A stretch of DNA of 64,000 nucleotides from Xiphophorus maculatus (taxonomy: Eukaryota > Chordata > Actinopteri > Cyprinodontiformes > Poeciliidae), in contig NC_036461.1 in NCBI RefSeq assembly GCF_002775205.1, positions 16,960,015-17,024,014 on the forward strand, given 5' to 3'. Positions within the stretch are counted from its first letter, which is position 1, and every line of letters starts with the position of its first letter. Of this stretch, positions 57,101 through 64,000 are shown piece by piece. The translations under genes and the position numbers were made by a program. The notes beneath the pieces were generated by a model. It was given only the letters and a program-made list of their open reading frames with translations, had not been told where the DNA came from and made no database searches.

Positions 57101-60100
57101 GGAGGGTGTTTTTTTTTTTGAGAAGAGCGCTCTGTAGCGCCGACATGAAAGTAAACGTTTGTGTCCAGAATGTGTGGTGTCTGCAGAAATGGTAGATGGA
57201 GTGAAGGTCAGCCCCGATGATCCTCTCTGCAGGCCTCAAAGTCAAAGTCAGACCTGTGCAAAGCTGATGGAAACATACCACCATCAGCCAAGTATTCACA
57301 GTGGCTGAACACAAATGCACTCCACACTTTTCAGATCGTCATCTGTCAATAAAAAGATTTCTGGGCGTGCCGTGGTGGCGTAGCGGTTAGCGCAACCCAT
57401 ATTTGGAGGCCTTGAGTCCTCGACGCGGCCGTCGCGGGTTCGACTCCCGGACCCGACGATATTTGCCGCATGTCTTCCCCCCTCTCCCTCCCCGTTTCCT
57501 GTCAGCCCACTGTCATATAAGGGACACTAGAGCCCACAAAAGACCCCCTGGAGGGGTAAAAAAAAAAAAGATGTCTAACAACGTATGTAATTTTCCTTCT
57601 AGTTCAAACTTATGCACCACTTTGTGTTGGTCAATCACATAAAACCTTTTTTGAATCTGAATATTATCAGTTAATTAAAATATATCATATTAACAAAAAC
57701 TTCCTTCTCTGCTGACTGACGTTAATGCAGTAAACACTTGTTATCCGAGCTGGTGTTACAGCCAGTCGTCTCAGTGCGTGTTTATACCTGAAGATGTCTT
57801 GTGTGTCCAGATCTATATGCAGCCCGTTGATGAACAGAGCTGAGTCTCCAGGTTGCAATCCCAGTGTTCCTTTGAAATACTACGGGGAGAAATGTCAAAA
57901 GTGACTAAATGGCCTGGTTACATCAAACCCTGAAACTCCTCGTCTCACACCAGCCGAGCTGTTTGCATCATGTAACGTCAAAAACCTCCCTTTGCACAGT
58001 CAATTATACTGTAAACTAGATGCAACGGCCATTCTGGAGCAATAACGAGGCAGGCTGACGGCTCCAAACGAGCTCTGACAGCTCTGTTCAGTGAGTTTCG
58101 AGCAATCCGAGCCCACGCTAAACAAATCTAATTATTAGAGGGGAGAAAAGGTGTGTGACTGGCTGCGTGGCTAGGAGGAGCTGTGAGTTGTTTGTGTGTC
58201 TGAGGAGGAAAAGGGAGAGCTCCAAGTCATTCTGGTGCAGTCAAATCTCATTACAGAAACACAAAGACATCAGATTAATCACACTTCAGACACAGCAATT
58301 ACAACAAGACATGATTAACACAAATATTGCTCATCCCGGTTAAACTGTGTGTGTCGGGGTGTCTGTGTGTGTGTGTGACAGAAAGAAGTGTCTGGAAGCA
58401 AGTGCTGGTGTCCAAAGCGCTCCAATCAATAATCATTTCTTGCCGCAGGACGCACTGCGCCTGCTGAATGAATCACCGATTCAGTAATTAGGACGTCTGT
58501 CTGAAAAACCCCCGCCGGCGACCCAAACTCCTGTCTTCTGCGCGCCGCGATAATGTGAGAAGAGCGCCGGGAGTCGGGAGGCGTGAGGAGGCAGAGAGAG
58601 GGAGTGAAACAGCATCGACAGGAAAAAAAAAGGGGGATGGTTACCTATTCCGTTATTAACGGGACAAAGCCAAACACATTGTCTAAAACTGAAAGGTTTT
58701 TGAAGTCAGATGCTGTTCGCAATTTATCACACAACAAAAGGAGACGAGAACAAACAGCCACAGGAGGAGCAGCTCTCGTTTTGAGATATTTTCCTGCAGG
58801 TTGAAGCCGGGAGGGCTGAGGACCTCTCTGCTCGAGGTTGCAGGCTGTGAGGTCAAAAACGAAAAAATGTAAAAAAGAAGTCTAATCAAAAGGAGCTAAG
58901 AATCTGATTTTAATATGTTGTGTTTCAAAAGCAAAGCACAAGATTTTACCAAGTGCAAATATTCGAAAGTTGACTTAGATTTAACTAAAATGCAGCAGAA
59001 CTTCTGCTTTTTTGATGTGTCAACTAAGCGACATTTCCTTTTCCCACAAAAATAACTGCAGTAAGGTTTTTAGAACAAATGCATCAACTAACTGCAGCGC
59101 CTCGCAAAAGTATTCATGACTCTTGACCCTGTGTTTTATATGTTTGAATTGCATTTGTATTCAGTAATTAATAATTACAGAATAAGCTTTTGCTGCACGT
59201 TTTTTAGACAATGTCTTGATCAAATTTCAAGAGATTTAAAGTTTTGAACAATCTTCTTTATACAGTACCTCAAACTCAGTACCGGGTACCGAGTAGCACA
59301 ACTGATAAGGTCCTGATTCATAAATGGATTTAGGCCCAGACTTTGACAGGCAAGGATCATATTCTCCGACTCCAACGTCTCTCATCCCAGATTTAAAGCA
59401 GCAAAAGCAAATAAGGTGGACTAGCAGCATTTGTTTCAGGCTACATTTAATATTTCTGTAATGGGAAAAAGTCAAGGGGTCTGAATACTTTTGCAGAGCA
59501 CTTCCTACTTAGTTCACAGAACACAGATAGATCAATAGCATGGGAGGAAGAGGAAGACATCAAAATGCTGAAATGTTTTGAAGCAATTAGATGTTGGTTT
59601 AAATTCATCTAGCGTTGAAGTATTATTTAAAAAACCTTCCAGTCTAAGAAAATAAAGCCAGATATACCTCCATCCTTTGTGGAAAAAAAAACAAACCTGC
59701 AGCAATAGTTTCCTTTAATTGGATTGCTTTATAAAAGCTCTCATCAAAGTGAAAATGAGCACTGCAGGCAGGTTTTTTCCTCACAACCAGGATCCCCCAA
59801 GCACCAAATGTGTGAAAATTGGAGGCGAAAAATAGCTCCTAACAGAGTTTTTATTCACAGACACAAAAAAAAAGGTTCAGAAGGCACTTGCTACTTTTTA
59901 ATAGTCAATATAGCGCGCAACAGCTTCAATAGAGACATTGCAAGTCCTTTGGATATTAGATCAGTCTTTCTTTGTACCCATCTCAACTTAACATCTAGTT
60001 TTGCTTTGGAGTGAACGAAACCTTTAGCTCACAATATTTATTCAAGTCTTGAAGAATAAGGCAATAAAGAAACTCATCCTTTTACGCAAGTTATCAAACT

Positions 60101-61200
60101 TATTATAAATGTAATGATTTTTTTTAAAGTAGTGACCACTGAAGTCCCCTTAAGAAACATATGAAAGTGCCAGACAGATTATCAGATACTCTATCCCTTT
60201 TCCTGAAACTCCAGGAAGAGACATTTGTTTGAGGCACAAAATGGGATGGGGAAACAAAAATCTTGCAGATTTTGTTTCTCAAAACTGAACGAATCAACAA
60301 ACAGGATGTGCCTTGATGTCCCATTTTGAGTTTAGATATATTTTAATAAAGGTTAGAGACATACGGTTTGATAGATTCAAAACTACTACAATCAAAGAAC
60401 CTGCGGCACCCTTTTATCTTCTATGTGTTAAAGTTCTTTGCAAAAAATAGATTTGAATTGGCCAAATCCCAAAGAACATTTTAAAACTGGTGTCAGCCAG
60501 GAATAGCCTGATCTCCACTCTAATTTTATTTAAATACTTCTGAATGTAATGAATTCGTGACAAATAAATATGGGGAAAAAATGGGAGGTTTTTTACTCCT
60601 TATATGAAACAGAAATCATGCACATCGTGAGTTTTAATGAGCAAATTAAAAATCAAAAGGTTTGCAAGGTTGGAAACATATTTTGATGCATTAATAGGTA
60701 AAATCTTGTAATTTCTTCATCTCTTGTTCAATTAAAAACAGTCCCAACCTATAGTCCATTTCTCATTCTTGTATGGTATAATTCATGGCAAAAAAAACCT
60801 TTTCAGAATAATAAAAAAAAGAAAGATCAGATCAAAATTGGAACTGATAGGTCGAAGAACATCTGATGAAATGTCATCAAAAATGTCTGATGTATCTAGA
60901 AAAGAGAATAAAAGATCAAACATGGCTAAAAAATGGATACCTTTTGGTTCTCCTCAATCTCTTTGCGGATTTCAGACTTGACCACAGTTTTTGTGATGGA
61001 CCTGGAAGGAAAAAAACAAAAAACAAACAAAAAAATAAAACCCAGAACTTATCAGTATATATACAAACTCAGCTTGGACGTGTGTTAATTTCTGCTAAAC
61101 CTGGCTTTGGTGGGAAAGTTCTGACTGAGGTCTTTCATTACGTTGAGGGCATCAACAGCAGGAGCTGCAAGGATGCGAGCTGCTGTCTGGAAACTCAGAT
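41171..61200 (-). CDS. uggt1: UDP-glucose:glycoprotein glucosyltransferase 1, about 1216 C-terminal residues
   Basis: ER-lumenal folding sensor that re-glucosylates misfolded N-glycoproteins for calnexin binding. 31 exons in view, 5' to 3' on the minus strand: 61200-61101, 61001-60941, 57879-57788, 56405-56255, 56124-56005, 55917-55832, 55666-55531, 55428-55297, 54905-54741, 53831-53711, 52494-52396, 49861-49767, 49550-49344, 49251-49120, 48995-48865, 48773-48678, 48504-48402, 48280-48201, 47943-47754, 47340-47182, 46410-46325, 46212-46128, 45387-45299, then the catalytic exons listed separately. Phase is kept throughout. Thioredoxin-like sensor segments include [50 protein letters not shown] and [13 protein letters not shown]; a beta-sandwich part has [11 protein letters not shown] and [12 protein letters not shown]. 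Wording such as NAKNFITKM and [12 protein letters not shown] matches UGGT1 over UGGT2. About 300 N-terminal residues lie beyond the window. Confidence 0.95.
41789..41816. repeat. (ATT)n microsatellite
   Basis: About nine perfect TAT/ATT units in the second-last uggt1 intron (41430-42233), which is otherwise AT-rich and unremarkable. Confidence 0.9.
42490..42640. repeat. degenerate repeat of AATAAAGT/ATATTAC units
   Basis: Units such as ACAAGAATAAAGTCATAATA, TTACGAGAATAAAGCTG and TTTGAGAATAAAGTT repeat in tandem, followed by an inverted copy (GACTTTATTCTTGTAC). This is a known kind of fish intronic repeat. It lies in a uggt1 intron. Confidence 0.6.
43460..43605 (-). mobile_element. tRNA-derived SINE, minus strand
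   Basis: On the minus strand it reads GGTGGTCGCAGGTTCGATTC (pol III B box at 43558-43568), then GCATGTCTTCACTCTCTC, TTTCTTGTC and CAAATAAAGGCCAAGAAAA. The body matches the SINE at 57363 (shared GCATGTCTTC and TTTCCTGTC-type blocks). The A-box end is truncated. Confidence 0.65.
44130..44490. repeat. purine-rich (GGAAR)n tract in uggt1 intron
   Basis: About 360 bp that are almost pure A/G on the plus strand, hence C/T in the uggt1 transcript. AAGGAAGG and GAAAGAA units dominate. The opposite-strand 'ORFs' are Ser/Phe/Leu artefacts. Confidence 0.8.
45388..46127. other. uggt1 intron, nothing recognised
   Basis: 740-bp intron. The segment near 45600-45700 is moderately GC-rich but shows no reading frame or repeat ends that I can name. 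Confidence 0.4.
46540..47005. repeat. long GGAA-type purine tract in uggt1 intron
   Basis: About 460 bp with GGAAGGAAGG, AGGAGGAAC and similar units, over 90% purine by eye, forming a homopurine/homopyrimidine strand bias. It lies within 200 bp of the exon at 47182-47340. Confidence 0.85.
50274..51152 (+). mobile_element. hAT element, 879 bp, internally deleted
   Basis: Termini CAGGGGTCGGGAAC and GTTCCCGACCCCTG are perfect 14-bp inverted repeats. The flanks are identical 8-bp direct repeats, CTCTAAAC (50266-50273 and 51153-51160). This is diagnostic of hAT transposition. One ORF (50570-50986) remains. The element sits in antisense orientation to uggt1. Confidence 0.92.
50570..50986 (+). CDS. 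BED-finger / hAT-dimerisation fusion ORF (138 aa)
   Basis: ATG to TAA with no interruption. Residues about 10-70 look like the N-terminal zinc-finger part of ZBED5/FAM200-like hAT transposases: [27 protein letters not shown], then [10 protein letters not shown], giving a C-x2-C...H-x4-H pattern. Residues about 84-138 ([36 protein letters not shown]) are the hATC dimerisation tail. The whole catalytic RNase-H-like core (several hundred residues) is missing, yet the join is in frame. It therefore cannot be a transposase; it could bind element ends or partner proteins if expressed. Confidence 0.8.
   Translation: MAKRKKDKEYRTFQDEWTEEFAFVERAGSAVCLICNDKIASMKRLNVKRHFDTRHATFASKYPAGDSRKKACQELLSSTMFGSTCACERSFSHLNNIKSNIRSRLTDESLNACMKLNLTKYQPDYKAISKFMQHQKSH
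54476..54660. mobile_element. Tc1-like terminal fragment in uggt1 intron
   Basis: AGCCTTACAAAAATATTAAG, then GTCACATTTTTTAG, GTTACAACAAC, AATATACCAACACAAAGTGC and TTGTGAACAAGGAAAA follow the order of the fish Tc1-like end sequence. No ORF. Confidence 0.5.
57000..57300. mobile_element. non-LTR retroposon-derived segment
   Basis: GCCAGGGGGAAGAAGCCGTC, AGAGCGCTCTGTAGCGCC, GTTTGTGTCCAGAATGTG and GATGATCCTCTCTGCAGGCC occur in the order seen in a very common teleost interspersed repeat. It is truncated and non-coding. Confidence 0.5.
57363..57569 (+). mobile_element. tRNA-derived SINE, plus strand
   Basis: Pol III A box TGGCGTAGCGGTTAGCGC (57375-57392) and B box GGTTCGACTCC (57437-57447) make a tRNA-like head. 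The body has CCGCATGTCTTCCCCCCTC and CGTTTCCTGTCAGCC, and the end is an A-run. AAGATTTCT before and AAGATGTCT after the element may be an imperfect target duplication. Confidence 0.85.
57880..60940. other. 3-kb uggt1 intron
   Basis: Contains a Tc1-like MITE (59096-59502) and a more GC-rich island at 58010-58570. The rest is AT-rich without recognised features. Confidence 0.45.
59096..59502. mobile_element. Tc1-like MITE, about 0.4 kb
   Basis: The left end GCGCCTCGCAAAAGTATTCA and right end CTGAATACTTTTGCAGAGCA are imperfect inverted repeats with the classic fish Tc1-like AAAGTATTCA core; GACTCTTGACCC and GTCAAGGGGTC are mirrored inside. It is too short to code for a transposase. Confidence 0.75.
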
Positions 61201-64000
61201 CTAAAGAAGAAATCGTGGAAGGGGAGGAGGGCAGAGAGGGCAAACAACGGGGAAAGAGATGAGTGGATGAAAATGAAAAGCAAACATGAAACACAGGAGA
61301 ATATGATGTAGGACAAGCTGAAAGTTTTCAGCTCTTCCAAAAGAAAAAAAAAACTTTAATAAGTTGTGCTGAAACAGCGTTTTTGTTTGTTTTAAATAAG
61401 CAGGGATCAGCAGTGTTTATTTGCTGGTTTCTTTCTGTTCTGTCCTTTTTCCTCACATGAGAGAGGAAAACTGAAGCTTGTGCAAACTTCCAATTCCTTG
61501 AGAGCAAAGAATAATTAAATACCATCGCAACAAATTTAAACATCACCAAAAATGTAATTTATTTCAGTAACGCATCTGAAAACGTGAAGCTCATCTATCA
61601 TATAGATTCATTACATTCAACTTGTTTCAAGTGTCTACCTCGCTTCTTTTATGGTCTTTATCTAAAAAAAAAAATACAAAATTAAAGTTCTCAGAAAATT
61701 AGACTATGACATAAGATCTTTATTCAATGGCTTCTAATATAAAAGTCTAGGGACTATAAAATCATCAATTACCTGAGATATTCATATCTGTGTGTTATGA
61801 GTTACTGAGATGCCCAAATGTTTCTTGAGTTTGAAGAAGTTCATTTTTTTAAAGAAATATTCCACAATGAAGCCTGAAGCTGTGCAGATGTTTGAAGTTC
61901 AACGTTAAAAGTCAAATTTTGCTAGGCAGACATGTTTATGAAGTACGGCTTACACTACAAACATACCAACAATCCTATAGACAACAAATTAATAAAGAAT
62001 TATGAAAATGTACTAATTAAAACAGAAAACATAAAAACAAAACATAAAATACTTTTACCCAAAAATATTAGGGACCTCATTAAACTGCTGTTGACATGGG
62101 ATAAGCCTAGAAAGTTCTGGTCTGGCAACAGAAAACAAATTCCTCGGATTCAGGGTGCAGAAAATATATGCGCATTGACAGCAAGGCTTTCCAAGGAAAG
62201 AAAGGATGCGGTGAGCTTTATTTCAGTGCAGTGAGCCTCTTTGTAATGGTGTTGTAGGCTGTGATTATTAGCCCCTGGAGGTCTTCCGCTCTTTGTAAAC
62301 AGGCTGAGTTAATGAGCCCCAGTGGGTTAGAAGATAAAGACAGGCGCCCTCGTGTCAGTCTGACAGTCGAGCTCAGCCGGCTCACATCTTTTATTCGACA
62401 CAATCAAAGCAGCGCCGCACTCGCTTCCTGGCCACGCCTGATGATAGATGACTTTTAATGCGTGCAAGGCATTTGTATATATTCAGACCTTTACAGTGGG
62501 AATATGAGTGTGGTGAGAGAAGTGATAAAAACTGAAAAACGTTGTGTGTATAACAATAAATGATGCAATCAGAATCTGCAATAAAAAAAATGCAGCAACA
62601 TCCTCAGTTATATTAAACATATATCAGCTCAGATGCACAGAGAGGGAACTGAAGGATCAAACACCTGCACTAATTAAGGTTCTGCTGCTGGTTTGAATCA
62701 CTGATGGAGTGAAGCAACAAGAGCGTATTTGTTTACGTTTGTATTTAATCATGATCAAAGCATCAGTTAAAAAATTAACTCAAGCCATTTGCAATGAGGG
62801 AGCAGAGAGAAGCAAATCATTGTCTATCCTCAGAGCTCTTACTGTGTCAAATTGAAACAAAGAACAGCAGAATATTAAAAGAAGTATTTAAGTGCATAAA
62901 GTTGGTCTTTGTTATTTGCTATGTCATAAGATTTTGTGGCGACACTTAATTTAACTTTATATAAACGTGACATAACACCTGTTATGAAGACGAAGGAGTT
63001 TTCATAATGTTTTACGACTGTTGTCATGAAGTGTCATTCGGTAAATATTGAACACTTGTAATGCAAAGTTGACAATTGTAATGGATTTTTAATGCAAGTT
63101 TTAATGCAACTTTGCATCAAAGATGTCATTATTTACAAAATAATGCAAATTTGACACTTTTAATGCACTTTTAATGCAGTTTTACATTAAAAGTGTCATT
63201 ATTTACCAAATGACACTTCATGACAACAGTCGTAAAACATTCATGAAAACTCCTTCATCTTCATGACGTGTGTTATGTCATGTTTAATTGTCAGTCTTAT
63301 GCACACCCCATCAAATAAAGTGCTACTGATTTTTATTATTTTTGGCTGCAAAATTGCAAAACATTAACATGTTGCTCACTCCTTTCTTATTGTTATAATC
63401 TTCAGTCACAAGTCTGCATCCAGGTATGGCTAAAACAGAGACTTAGTAAATATACTCAAACTAAGAGGAAAAACACTTTGAAACAAAGTGTAAAAGGTAC
63501 ATGAATATGAGACGTTACAGCTGAGCACATTTTCATATTTCGCTCCTTTGGTATCAGTCAAGAATCAGTGCTGGGATAAATATAAAGGAGCTAAATAAGA
63601 GAATACAGCTGCTGCTCCTGACGAAGACAAAATGGAAAGCAACAGAAGTTGCTCTGTTGGAAACATCCTCTCAATGTCAACATTAGATGATGGAGTCATC
63701 CAGTTGTCAGAGGGGTCAGCTGCTTCCCCTGTCAACATGTCAAGTGTCCGTGGGCCAAGAACCGACCCGGATGCTTTCACTGGTGTGTGTTTAACAGAAC
63801 AAAGAGCTGCACACACTAAGAATTGCTGTGTGAATAGGGCTTCCACAATTGGACCAGTGTTGTATAAACACAGAAAGCGGTCCATGGTTATTAAGTACAG
63901 ATGGTTTATCCAATCAGATGCCAAATGTGCTTTCATGTTTACAACCGGTTTCTAAGGACGCCTTAAAATCATCTGGTTAACTCCCTGATGCCGAGATAAA
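61201..64000. other. uggt1 intron running to the window end
   Basis: No further uggt1 exon (for example the segment before [10 protein letters not shown]) was found on the minus strand, so at least 2.8 kb of intron follows. It holds the palindromic element at 62969-63279, a GC-richer patch at 62255-62455 and a two-strand ORF overlap near 63600-63950. Confidence 0.5.
62969..63279. repeat. fold-back palindromic MITE, 311 bp
   Basis: GACATAACAC at the left end is the exact reverse complement of GTGTTATGTC at the right end. The arms stay similar for about 100 nt (GACGAAGGAGTTTTCAT versus ATGAAAACTCCTTCATC; TTACGACTGTTGTCATGAAG versus CTTCATGACAACAGTCGTAA). The centre has repeated TTTTAATGCA units. 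It is non-coding. Confidence 0.85.

Noticed and set aside
57375-57447. A functional tRNA gene
   Set aside because: The A and B boxes are embedded in a SINE body with an A-tail. No cloverleaf with paired acceptor stem could be drawn.
41171-61200. UGGT2 instead of UGGT1
   Set aside because: Segments such as [28 protein letters not shown] with HDGTDSP and [13 protein letters not shown] follow UGGT1; UGGT2 differs at these places. A few catalytic-domain positions resemble UGGT2 ([12 protein letters not shown]), so this was checked.
1-64000. CRISPR arrays, operons, bacterial or viral genes
   Set aside because: No regularly spaced direct repeats, no polycistronic layout and no viral structural or replication genes were seen. 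The only retroelement sequences are decayed or partial.

Overview
The window reads as nuclear DNA of a ray-finned (teleost) fish. It holds intron-rich vertebrate genes with canonical GT-AG splice sites, AT-rich introns, tRNA-derived SINEs, Tc1-like and hAT DNA transposon remnants and a DIRS-like gag ORF. All six genes have clear vertebrate counterparts. I rebuilt each one exon by exon by checking that the reading phase carries across every junction. The resulting lengths fit the human proteins: SENP2 598 residues, TRA2B 292, OLA1 395. I cannot name the species from sequence alone.

Layout, left to right. (1) 152-8455, plus strand: the 3' part of pericentrin (pcnt), ending in the PACT centrosome-targeting region; its 5' part lies outside the window. 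(2) 10156-16652, plus: senp2, a SUMO protease, 17 exons. (3) 18300-21065, plus: tra2b, an SR-type splicing regulator, with a GAA-rich stop-containing 'poison' exon in intron 1. (4) 22974-26843, plus: ola1, an Obg-like ATPase. (5) 29538-39009, plus: sp3, a GC-box transcription factor; its 3.7-kb first intron is a graveyard of mobile elements. (6) 41171-61200 and beyond, minus: uggt1, the ER glycoprotein-folding sensor, 31 exons in view; its 5' end is outside the window. sp3 and uggt1 converge, with about 0.7 kb between the sp3 poly(A) signal and the uggt1 stop.

The genes do not form one pathway; they are housekeeping genes in conserved microsynteny. From general knowledge, SENP2 and TRA2B are near neighbours on human chromosome 3q27, and OLA1 and SP3 on 2q31. 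Most of the remaining sequence is intron, promoter with CCAAT and GC boxes, 3' UTR or transposon debris.

No CRISPR array, operon or novel multi-gene system is present. The items most worth a second look are: the tra2b poison exon; an 879-bp hAT element with a perfect 8-bp target duplication whose only ORF fuses a BED finger to a hAT dimerisation tail; a 20-nt last exon that gives uggt1 an HIEL terminus; a probable GC-AG intron between zinc-finger exons of sp3; and an sp3 upstream ORF.
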